Below, in pieces: positions 41,888-48,801 of a DNA stretch of 48,801 nt; position 1 is the stretch's first letter; each line of letters starts with the position of its first letter. Below the pieces are notes generated by a model, which saw only the letters and a program-made list of their open reading frames with translations, was not told where the DNA came from and did no database searches. The DNA is from CAZMVY01 sp964617875 (lineage in GTDB: Bacteria > Planctomycetota > Phycisphaerae > UBA1845 > PWPN01), in contig CAZUAI010000040.1 of NCBI GenBank assembly GCA_964617875.1, forward strand, positions 1-48,801. The letters are read 5' to 3'. Both the position numbers and the translations under genes were made by a program.

Positions 41888-44568
41888 TGTGGAGTGTGAC
41901 GATGTTCATCGCCTCTCGATACCGGTTCCTTGTGATCGCCGCCCTCGCCACGATCGGCAAGGCCGGGCCGCTGCTCGCGGCGGAGTTCTTTGACGACTTC
42001 CATTACGTCAGCGGAGGGCCGTCGAATCCGATCGATCCCCAGTTCGAGTGCTTCGGGTGGTACGTCCGCACCGAGCCGGGGGGCCCCGGCCCCGCGGGAG
42101 CCGCCTGGCGCGCCGACTTCGTGACGTGGGCCGAGGACGCATCCGTGCCCGGCAATCGCGTCATGCGTCTTCGTGCCGTCACCGACGGGACGGCGGCGGG
42201 CACGGTCCAGTCGGAGGTTGACACGAATGAGGACCTTTTCTACGAGGGCACCTACTGCGCACGCATTCGCTTCGCCGATCCGCCTGCCGGGCCCGCACAA
42301 CGGAGCGTACAGGCGTTCACGACGTACAAGGGCCTGCTGTGCGATCCGAACTACTCGGAGTGCGACATCGAGTACACGCCGCGCGATCCGTGGAGCAACC
42401 GGTGCGGAACGACGCCGGCACTTCATCTGCAGACGTGGGAGCAATACTGCGACAATCCCTACCTGCTCGATCTGTATCCCGCGCAGCCGGCGCCCGTGTG
42501 CGGCAGCCTGGCCGGCTGGCACATCTACACGATCCAGATCAGCGGCGGCACCGTCCGCTACTATGTGGACGGACTCCTCCGCGCGAGCCACGGCGGCAAC
42601 TACTACCCCGAGTCCGCAATGCGGATCCTGCTCCTCCACTGGTTCGCCGGCCCGTTGAGCCCCGGCGTCGCCACGGACCTGACGATGGAGGTGGATTGGC
42701 TCTACTACGCCAGAAACAGCGTGTTGTCGGCCTCTGTCGTGGAGTCCATCGTCAGCCAGTATCGGGCGGACGGGGTCCGCCGCAGGAACACTCTGACTTC
42801 CTTCGCGGACTGCAACGCAAACGCGATCCCGGATTATTGCGAGCCGGACTCGGACGGCGACGGCACGATCGACGCATGCGATACCTGTCCGCACTTCGCC
42901 AGCCCCGATCAGCAGGACTCCGACGGCGACGGCTCCGGAGACCTCTGCGACAATTGCCCGGGCGTGTACAACCCGGGCCAGGAGGATGCGGATGAAGATG
43001 GCGTGGGCGACGCCTGCGACAGCAGTCATGTATGGCGCGTCAAATGGGATGCGAGCGGTCTCCAGACCGGCTTGAGCTGGGCGGACGCCTATCGTGATCT
43101 TCAAACGGCCCTTGCGGCGGCAGCGGCGGGCGACGAGATCTGGGTGGCGGCCGGCACCTATCGCCCGGCCGGCCCGGGCGGAGACCGCAACGCCGTCTTT
43201 CCGGTCAGACCCGGCGTCAGTCTGTACGGAGGCTTCGCCGGCGCCGAGGCCCGGCGCTCGCAGCGAGATCCGTCGCTCAATCGCACAATTCTGAGCGGCG
43301 ACCTGAACGGTGATGACGGCCCCGCGTTCGCCAATACCTCCGAGAACAGTCGCGTCGTGCTGGACGGCTCGGCCACGGACGCGGCAACGACCCTCGACGG
43401 CTTCACGGTCACGGCCGCGAACGGCGCATACGGCGGCGGCCTGTACCTCGACGGGGGATTCCTCACGGTGCGTCATTGCACATTCGAGCAGAACCAGGCC
43501 CTGTTTGGCGGCGGAATCTGCATGCACGAAAGCGGCCCCACGATCGATCGGTGCTTCTTCCATCGCAACGCGGCCACCCTCGATGGCGGCGCGCTCTATG
43601 TCGATATGGGCAGCAGTCCCCTGATCAACGTGTGTGTGTTCGACGGCAATACCGCGGCCTACGCGGGCGGCGCGACCAGGATCCTGATGAGTTCGCCGGT
43701 CTTTGTCAGCTGCCGATTCCGACAGAACACCGCTCCCCACGGGGCGGCCGTCCAGAACTACGAGGCCGCCGGCCCGATCTTCGCCAACTGCCTCTTCCAC
43801 GGCAACGTCGCCGGCGCCAGGGGCGGGGCGATGCAGAACAACAACAGCACCCCGTTCGTCGTGAACTGCACGATCACGATGAACTCGGCCGCGGAAGGCG
43901 GCGGGATTCACGGCTGGCCGCCCAGCGTTGCCACGGTCGCGAACAGCATCCTCTGGGGCAATGCCGACGGCGCCGGCCAGGGCGAGTCGGCCCAGGTCAC
44001 GGTGGAAACGGCCAGCGTGAGCTACTCCTGCGTGCAGAACTGGACCGGCCTCGGCGAAGGGCCGGGCGTGACGTCGGCCAATCCCCTGTTCGCCGATCCG
44101 GACGGCTCCGACAATATCGCGGGGACAGACGACGACAACCTGCGGCTTCGATACGGCTCACCATGCATCGACGCCGGCGACAACACGGTCGTGCCGCCGG
44201 ACATCTCCGATCTCGATGCCGACGGCAACACGGCCGAACCCCTGGCTCTCGACGTGGAAGGCTACCGGCGGTTCGAGGATGTCGCCCTGGCGCCGGACCG
44301 CGGAGCGGGCACGGCGCCGCTGATCGATATGGGCGCTCACGAGTACGGGGCCCAGTGCAACGTGCCGGCCGACCACGACATGGACGGCGACGTAGATCTT
44401 GCGGATTTCAATCGGTTACAGGCATGTTTCAACGGGCCCAACCGGGCACCGGCCGGAGAAGACTGTGGCCCGGCCGATGTGGACTACGACGGCGATGTCG
44501 ATCTGGCGGACTTTACGGCGTTTCTGGTCTGTTTCAACGGTCCGAACCGCCCGCCGGCGTGTGAATGA
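41884..44568 (+). CDS. GH16-type endoglucanase with thrombospondin-3-like repeats, beta-helix and dockerin-like tail
   Basis: The protein has 894 residues. The ATG at 41884 overlaps the synthase stop in an ATGA, implying translational coupling. A signal peptide ends near PLLAA. Residues about 34-278 are a GH16-like jelly roll: the catalytic ExDxE motif is ECDIE (E159 nucleophile, D161, E163 acid/base), with SEVDT before it and MEVDWLYYAR at the end. Residues about 318-380 are calcium-binding thrombospondin type 3-like repeats (DSDGDGTIDACDTCP, DSDGDGSGDLCDNCP). Residues about 383-820 form a parallel beta-helix (LFGGGICMHES, GAHEYG). The EF-hand/CFNGPN pair ends the protein. GH16 enzymes cut beta-1,3, beta-1,4 or mixed-linkage glucans or galactans. 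It probably trims or releases the polymer made by the preceding synthase. Confidence 0.85.
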   Translation: MMWSVTMFIASRYRFLVIAALATIGKAGPLLAAEFFDDFHYVSGGPSNPIDPQFECFGWYVRTEPGGPGPAGAAWRADFVTWAEDASVPGNRVMRLRAVTDGTAAGTVQSEVDTNEDLFYEGTYCARIRFADPPAGPAQRSVQAFTTYKGLLCDPNYSECDIEYTPRDPWSNRCGTTPALHLQTWEQYCDNPYLLDLYPAQPAPVCGSLAGWHIYTIQISGGTVRYYVDGLLRASHGGNYYPESAMRILLLHWFAGPLSPGVATDLTMEVDWLYYARNSVLSASVVESIVSQYRADGVRRRNTLTSFADCNANAIPDYCEPDSDGDGTIDACDTCPHFASPDQQDSDGDGSGDLCDNCPGVYNPGQEDADEDGVGDACDSSHVWRVKWDASGLQTGLSWADAYRDLQTALAAAAAGDEIWVAAGTYRPAGPGGDRNAVFPVRPGVSLYGGFAGAEARRSQRDPSLNRTILSGDLNGDDGPAFANTSENSRVVLDGSATDAATTLDGFTVTAANGAYGGGLYLDGGFLTVRHCTFEQNQALFGGGICMHESGPTIDRCFFHRNAATLDGGALYVDMGSSPLINVCVFDGNTAAYAGGATRILMSSPVFVSCRFRQNTAPHGAAVQNYEAAGPIFANCLFHGNVAGARGGAMQNNNSTPFVVNCTITMNSAAEGGGIHGWPPSVATVANSILWGNADGAGQGESAQVTVETASVSYSCVQNWTGLGEGPGVTSANPLFADPDGSDNIAGTDDDNLRLRYGSPCIDAGDNTVVPPDISDLDADGNTAEPLALDVEGYRRFEDVALAPDRGAGTAPLIDMGAHEYGAQCNVPADHDMDGDVDLADFNRLQACFNGPNRAPAGEDCGPADVDYDGDVDLADFTAFLVCFNGPNRPPACE

Positions 44569-44793
44569 CCGTCGCGCAAGGCGTGTCGGCCAAACGGGAG
44601 CAAAGCAATGCTGTTTCGACCTTCAAGCCGGCAAACCCCCGGCAAAGATCGCAAGAACGCCGCCGGATTGCCGGCGTCGGGACGTTCCATCCATAGCGGC
44701 GAGTGGCGGTGCACCCGCGCCGTCGTCGCGGGGAACGGCGGTTGGGAGAGCGAAAGCGGTGATCGGAGCAGGAGACGATCAGAAAGGACTGCC

Positions 44794-45600
44794 ATGAAAC
44801 GTGTCGCGCGTGCGTTTGGGGTTATCGGGCTGGTTCTCGGACTTGCACGGCCCGGTATCGCTGAGCCAAACTGGACCAAGACCGGCGATTGCGTGAGTTG
44901 TCACTCGGTCGTGCTGCCGGGCGTTGTGAAGATCGCCGGTTTCGATACGCGAGCCAATCCCAACAACCACGGGCGGTTCAAAGTCATCTGGGCCAGGCCC
45001 GGCGAGACCAAGGCGCTTTTCGCAACGATCTCGGGCCTTGCCCCGGGCGACCATTACGGCGCGGCGATCAGCCGCTTCGCGGCCCCCGGTGTTCAGTACG
45101 GTCGGTTGCTTTCCTACGGCGCCGACTGCGATTGGGCCCAGTGGTGGAACGCGTCGGCCGGCTTCTTCTCCGACCCGCCGCGGAAAGACGATTCCGCATC
45201 GCACTACGTCGTGCCCGGCGGTCCGACGCTGTTCCAATACGATGTGTCCGTAAGCTCGACATGCCCGACGGACTACTACGATCTGATCTATGCCGTAGCC
45301 GGGGCGCCCGAGGCGGGCGCCGGCTTCTTCTACGGCGAGGAGCACTTCTACCTCTACACCGGGCCGACGGCGCCGCCCGCCGTAAAGATCGCGGATCTTG
45401 ATTGCGATGGCGATGTCGATCTGGAGGACTTTTCGGTGTTCCAGGGGTGTTTCAACGGTCCGAACCGTCCCCTTCCGGCATCCACGTGTGCCGATGTGGA
45501 CTTCGACGGGGACAGCGATGTGGACCTGGGGGATTTCTCGGTGTTTCAGGCGTGTTTCAACGGCCCCAATCAGCCGGCATCCGACGGGTGCCCGAAGTAG
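44794..45600 (+). CDS. Monoheme c-type cytochrome-like protein with dockerin-like tail
   Basis: The protein has 268 residues. The ATG at 44794 has AAAGGA six bases upstream and begins a signal peptide ending near GIAE; the longer frame from 44608 is rejected. One heme-attachment motif, CVSCH (33-37), lies just after the signal. There is no methionine after residue 1, so a sixth ligand would have to be His (candidates in NNHGRF, GDHYGA, ASHYV, EEHFY). Residues about 40-200 match no family I know. The last 67 residues are the EF-hand/CFNGPN pair. It lies 50 bases before the hydrogenase small subunit in the same direction, so it may carry electrons for that enzyme. If CVSCH is not hemylated, it is simply another dockerin-like secreted protein. 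Confidence 0.75.
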   Translation: MKRVARAFGVIGLVLGLARPGIAEPNWTKTGDCVSCHSVVLPGVVKIAGFDTRANPNNHGRFKVIWARPGETKALFATISGLAPGDHYGAAISRFAAPGVQYGRLLSYGADCDWAQWWNASAGFFSDPPRKDDSASHYVVPGGPTLFQYDVSVSSTCPTDYYDLIYAVAGAPEAGAGFFYGEEHFYLYTGPTAPPAVKIADLDCDGDVDLEDFSVFQGCFNGPNRPLPASTCADVDFDGDSDVDLGDFSVFQACFNGPNQPASDGCPK

Positions 45601-45650
45601 GCTGCGCGGCAGAGGAAGGACGTCGCAGGCGTCCAAGAGGAGGATCAGAC

Positions 45651-46562
45651 ATGAAACTCACGCGTCGGGATTTCTTGAGGGCGACGGCCGCGATCGCCGC
45701 GGCCCCGGGGCTGAAGGCGGCCTCGGCCGTCACATTGCAGCAGACGCTGGCGGGCGAGGCGAACGTGCCGGTCGTGTGGTTGCAGGGGCTTGGGTGCAAC
45801 GGTGACTCGGTCTCGCTGCTGAACACGATCTGCTATGCCACGGCCGACAGTCTGCTGCTCAATACGATTGATCTGGAGTATCACCCCACGCTGATGGCCG
45901 CCGCGGGCGACCTCGCCGTGTCCGCGGCCGAGGCGGCGCACACGGCCGGAAGCTACATCCTCGTGGTCGAGGGCGCGATCCCCACCGGGACGGCCCGCGA
46001 GTACTGCATGATCTGGGAGGGCATGTGCATGGAGGATGCGGTCGTCGCGTTCGCTCCGAACGCCAGCTTCATTCTCGCGGTGGGCACGTGTGCGGCCTAC
46101 GGCGGCGTGTCCGCGGGGGCGCCCAACCCGACGGCGTGCAGAGGCGTCGCGGGGGTGCTCGGAAACCTCGCGAAGCTCATTAACGTTCCCGGCTGCCCCG
46201 CCCATCCGGACTGGATCGTGGGCACGATTGCGTACCTGCTCGCCAACGGCCAGGCGCCGCCGCTGGATGCCGACCGTCGGCCGACGCAGTACTTCGGCAA
46301 GCGGATCCACGACTGGTGCCAGGAGCGGCGGAGGTACTGCGGCACGAATTACAAGGCCACCCGGCTCAGCCAGCCCGGCTGCCTCCAGAACCTCGGCTGC
46401 CGCGGGCCGAACACCTACGCCGACTGCTACATGCGGAAGTTCAACAGCGGCGGGACGGGACGCTTCGGCGGGAACTGGTGCATCGGGGCGCGGACGCCGT
46501 GCCAGGGTTGCGTTCAGCCGAACTATCCGGACGGCATGTCGCCGTTCTTCACGGGAGCCTGA
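45651..46562 (+). CDS. [NiFe] hydrogenase small subunit, Tat-exported, with variant Fe-S ligands
   Basis: The protein has 303 residues; the ATG follows AGAGGAGG. The Tat signal is TRRDFLRATAAIAAAPG. Conserved features include VEGAIP, AVGTCAAYGG and NVPGCPAHPDW. The proximal cluster ligands should be C49, D52, C147 and C182: the usual CxGC reads CNGD, replacing one Cys by Asp. The distal site is H220, C223, C244, C250. The medial site is C259, C284, C287, plus C277 seven residues before C284, where most enzymes have proline, predicting a [4Fe-4S] in place of [3Fe-4S]. The extra cysteines of the oxygen-tolerant [4Fe-3S] type are absent. No C-terminal membrane helix is present. Such subunits pass electrons from the NiFe site in the large subunit to an acceptor. 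Confidence 0.95.
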   Translation: MKLTRRDFLRATAAIAAAPGLKAASAVTLQQTLAGEANVPVVWLQGLGCNGDSVSLLNTICYATADSLLLNTIDLEYHPTLMAAAGDLAVSAAEAAHTAGSYILVVEGAIPTGTAREYCMIWEGMCMEDAVVAFAPNASFILAVGTCAAYGGVSAGAPNPTACRGVAGVLGNLAKLINVPGCPAHPDWIVGTIAYLLANGQAPPLDADRRPTQYFGKRIHDWCQERRRYCGTNYKATRLSQPGCLQNLGCRGPNTYADCYMRKFNSGGTGRFGGNWCIGARTPCQGCVQPNYPDGMSPFFTGA

Positions 46563-46605
46563 AGATCACAGGCGGGGAACCGCATTCGAAAGCAAACGAG
46601 GCATC

Positions 46606-46640
46606 GCCGGGGACGCCGGTAATCCGATCGACGCCCCGGC
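46606..46640 (+). repeat. Hairpin between hydrogenase subunit genes
   Basis: GCCGGGG (46606-46612) pairs with CCCCGGC (46634-46640) in the 99-base gap between small- and large-subunit genes. It is just upstream of the AAGGA ribosome site and might influence relative expression of the subunits. Confidence 0.35.
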
Positions 46641-46661
46641 TTGAGAACGAAGGACACTCAC

Positions 46662-48095
46662 ATGGCAACCACGGTAACGATCGATCCACTGACGCGCATT
46701 GAGGGCCACCTGGCCGTTGAAGCGACCGTCGAGACCGTCGACGGTACGCAGCAGGTCATCGACGCCAGGTGCAAGGGCACGGCATTCCGCGGATTCGAGT
46801 CGATCCTCATCAACCGCGACCCGCGCGACGCGGTGCATTACACGCAGCGGATCTGCGGCGTGTGCCCGACGTCGCACGCCCTGGCGGCTTCGATGTGCCT
46901 GGACCAGGCCTTCGGCGTGGCGCCGCCGAACAACGGCCGGATCCTCCGGAATCTCGTTCTGGGCGCCGACCACATCCAGTCGCACGTCCTGCACTTCTAC
47001 CACCTGGCGGCGCTCGACTATATCGACACCACGGGCATCCTCGACGCCTCGCCGTGGACGCCGCGGTACGTCACGCCGGACATGGTCAACGGCGCCCTGG
47101 CCGGCACGCTGGTGAATCACTACGTCCAGGCGCTGGCGATCCGCCGGAAGGCGCATCAGATGGGAGCGATCTTCGGGGCCAAGCTCCCGTGCAGCGCCAC
47201 GATCGTCTGCGGAGGGATCACCGAGGTCGTGACCGCCGAGAAGATCGCCGACTTCCGCGCCCTGCTGAACGAGATTCGGGCGTTCGTGGACAACGTCTTC
47301 ATCCCCGATGTCAACGCCCTGGGAGGCCTGTTTCCGCAGTACTACTCGTTCGGCGCCGGCCCCGGCAACCTGCTGGCTTACGGGGTCTTTGACCTGGATG
47401 CCACGGGCAGCAACAAGCTCCTTGCCCGCGGACGTTACACCGACGGCGTCTATGCGGCCGTTGATCCCGCCCAGATTACCGAATACGTGCAGTATTCCTG
47501 GTACACGGCCAACAGCGGCAACAGGAATCCGTCGGTCGGCGTCACGGAGCCGTCCTGGGGCAAGCCCGGCGCGTATTCCTGGGACAAGGCCCCGCGCTAC
47601 GCGGACAAGGTGCACGAGGCCGGCCCGCTCGCACGGATGTGGATCAACGGCGACTATCGCCGGGGCATCTCCGTGATGGACCGCATCGCGGCAAGGGCGC
47701 TGGAGACGAAAAAGGTGGCTGACGCGATGAACGGCTGGCTCAACGAACTCGTGCCTGGCGGCCCCGTGTACAACTACAAGGCGGTCCCGGTCTCGGGCAC
47801 CGGCGTGGGTCTGACGGAGGCCCCGCGGGGCGCACTCGGGCACTGGATCCAGATCGCCAACTCCAAGATCGCCCGCTACCAGGTGATTACACCGACGTCG
47901 TGGAACGCCTCGCCGAAGGACGATCTGGGTCAGCGGGGCCCGATCGAGCAGGCGCTGGTCGGCACGCCGGTTGCGGACCCGAACCGGCCGATCGAATTGC
48001 TGCGCGTGGTGCATTCGTTCGACCCGTGCCTCGCCTGCACGGTCCACATGGTGAGGCCCCGTCGCCGCGCGATGCAGGCGGCTGTCGTGGAGTAG
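46662..48095 (+). CDS. [NiFe] hydrogenase large subunit
   Basis: The protein has 477 residues from the ATG after AAGGA; an earlier in-frame ATG at 46641 lacks a site. The N-terminus has DPLTRIEGH, with the glutamate of the proton path (E14). The NiFe ligands are C65 and C68 in RICGVCPTSH and C456 and C459 in DPCLACTVH. After H462 there are 15 residues, which the maturation protease removes once nickel is inserted. It has no signal peptide and should be exported with the Tat-carrying small subunit. It oxidises or produces H2, probably uptake in a periplasmic location. The L1 motif is unlike that of the actinobacterial-type enzymes as I recall it, so I do not assign a subgroup. Confidence 0.95.
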   Translation: MATTVTIDPLTRIEGHLAVEATVETVDGTQQVIDARCKGTAFRGFESILINRDPRDAVHYTQRICGVCPTSHALAASMCLDQAFGVAPPNNGRILRNLVLGADHIQSHVLHFYHLAALDYIDTTGILDASPWTPRYVTPDMVNGALAGTLVNHYVQALAIRRKAHQMGAIFGAKLPCSATIVCGGITEVVTAEKIADFRALLNEIRAFVDNVFIPDVNALGGLFPQYYSFGAGPGNLLAYGVFDLDATGSNKLLARGRYTDGVYAAVDPAQITEYVQYSWYTANSGNRNPSVGVTEPSWGKPGAYSWDKAPRYADKVHEAGPLARMWINGDYRRGISVMDRIAARALETKKVADAMNGWLNELVPGGPVYNYKAVPVSGTGVGLTEAPRGALGHWIQIANSKIARYQVITPTSWNASPKDDLGQRGPIEQALVGTPVADPNRPIELLRVVHSFDPCLACTVHMVRPRRRAMQAAVVE

Positions 48096-48141
48096 ATCGA
48101 TCGACACGAAGGACCGCGGCCGTGTTCGCGGGTGCACCGGG

Positions 48142-48639
48142 ATGCGTCGAAACGGCTATACGAGGAGGAGTGCGCGTTCGCCGGTACTCGTGCTGGGTAT
48201 CGGCAACGTCCTGCTTCGCGACGAGGGCGTGGGGGTCCGCGTTATTGAAGCGATGCGGGGCATGGGTCTTCCCGAAGATGTGGAGGTGTGCGACGGCGCC
48301 ACGGCGGGGATGGACCTGCTGGACGTCATCAGCAACCGTCGCAAGGTCATCATTGCGGACGCCATGGATATCCGCGGCGAACCGGGCGCCGTCTTGCGTC
48401 TGAAACCCGATGACCTCATGCCGGATGACACCGGCCGTGCGTCGCTTCATGAGTTCGGTCTGGTTCAGGTGCTGGCCGCGGCCCGGCATTTGGGATGCGC
48501 CCCGGACGATGTGGTCGTGTTCGGGGTCAAGCCCGGGAGCGTGGGCTGGGGCACGGAACTCTCGCCCGAGGTGGCAAGAAAGGTGCCGGAGGTCGTCGGC
48601 TTGATCCTGGCGGAGCTGGCGGCGCAGCCGACGTTGTGA
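48142..48639 (+). CDS. Hydrogenase maturation protease (HyaD/HybD family)
   Basis: The protein has 165 residues, starting 46 bases after the large subunit. Family features are VLGIGNVLLRDEGVG near the start and DGATAGMDLLD. The nickel-binding residues known from E. coli HybD (E16, D62, H93) appear to correspond to E28, D73 (IIADAMD) and H103 (SLHEFGL). It cleaves the C-terminal peptide of the large subunit encoded just upstream, the last step of active-site assembly. The start follows GAGGAG-rich sequence less clearly: an alternative start just downstream (GTG near 48169) would trim the basic N-terminus. Nickel and CN/CO insertion genes (hyp) are not in the window. Confidence 0.92.
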   Translation: MRRNGYTRRSARSPVLVLGIGNVLLRDEGVGVRVIEAMRGMGLPEDVEVCDGATAGMDLLDVISNRRKVIIADAMDIRGEPGAVLRLKPDDLMPDDTGRASLHEFGLVQVLAAARHLGCAPDDVVVFGVKPGSVGWGTELSPEVARKVPEVVGLILAELAAQPTL

Positions 48640-48801
48640 CCGGCAGGGTCGGCCATCTGGCCGCCGGCCGCCGGCACGTGGATGTTTTTCGGCCGGACTG
48701 GATTGTACCGCTCGCGGGGGCTGCATGGCCGTTCCTGCACGCAGGCAGGGGGTCAGGAACGAATGGCACTGCCGTGAAGAACCCGCCGTGCGGGACAGAG
48801 A
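48640..48801 (+). other. Terminal intergenic stretch with hairpin at 48730-48761
   Basis: No gene is seen to the window edge. CGTTCCTG (48730-48737) and CAGGAACG (48754-48761) form a perfect 8-bp inverted repeat with a 16-base loop. It is about 90 bases after the protease stop, a possible terminator or regulatory site for the next gene. A GTG at 48773 could begin another gene, but too little is visible. Confidence 0.35.

Noticed and set aside
44620..44745. Resemblance to a c-di-GMP (GEMM) riboswitch before the cytochrome gene (GGCAAACC, CGCAAG, ATAGCGG)
   Set aside because: The helix that should separate the two conserved strands is missing and the second strand does not match the consensus. 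A covariance-model search would settle it.
9550..45590. Repeated FGPLKQ...KSxRSTSPS peptides in many opposite-strand frames
   Set aside because: They are the antisense translation of the CFNGPN/EF-hand module and not a real protein family.
45651..48639. Assigning the hydrogenase to group 1h outright from the CNGD motif
   Set aside because: The Tat signal and the large-subunit L1 motif do not fit what I know of that group, and a tree is needed.

Overview
The window is GC-rich and comes from a Planctomycetota-like bacterium, most plausibly of the class Phycisphaerae. This is inferred from protein architecture, not from a marker gene. Fourteen proteins carry the same roughly 65-residue, dockerin-like EF-hand pair (DxDGDxDVDLxDF loops, each followed by CFNGPN). 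Two more end in PEP-CTERM sorting signals, and there is a pseudopilin of the kind expanded in planctomycetes. No rRNA, tRNA, CRISPR array or intact mobile element was seen.

Layout. (1) 1-26182 is a block of secreted or surface proteins. It holds the tail of a dockerin-like protein, three paralogous two-lobed proteins with BACON-like repeats (337-2157, 13002-14822, 21271-23424), two PEP-CTERM proteins, an FGE-like protein, a beta-helix/beta-propeller fusion, a membrane TPR protein, several jelly-roll proteins and two large glycosidase-like proteins with NEP motifs (14954-17341, 17423-21175). (2) 26515-32070 looks like a small glycan locus: a six-hairpin glycosidase-like protein divergent from a clan GH-A-like enzyme, followed by a LacI-family regulator. 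Both the enzyme and the regulator have promoter-like sequences overlapped or flanked by inverted repeats. (3) 32622-34992 holds another dockerin-like protein and a pseudopilin. (4) 35046-44568 is the most coherent functional unit. An NtrB-like kinase and an NtrC-like sigma-54 activator are followed by a 416-base gap, then a membrane-fusion protein, a processive GT2 polysaccharide synthase and a GH16-type endoglucanase. The gap holds a perfect inverted repeat and, about 120 bases downstream of it, a near-consensus sigma-54 promoter. (5) 44794-48639 encodes a monoheme c-type cytochrome with a dockerin-like tail, the small and large subunits of a Tat-exported [NiFe] hydrogenase, and its maturation protease.

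How they may work together. The EF-hand/CFNGPN tail is probably a shared localisation or assembly module for exported proteins, which here include glycosidases, carbohydrate-binding proteins and even a cytochrome. The two-component system probably drives the GT2 operon through sigma-54, making and trimming an exported beta-glucan-like polymer. The hydrogenase small subunit has an unusual predicted iron-sulfur relay (Asp at one proximal ligand, Cys in place of the usual medial proline). It lacks a membrane anchor, so the adjacent surface-targeted cytochrome is a candidate electron partner.

The strongest candidates for something undescribed are the sigma-54-controlled MFP-GT2-GH16 system, the hydrogenase-cytochrome module with a dockerin-like tail, and the CFNGPN domain itself.
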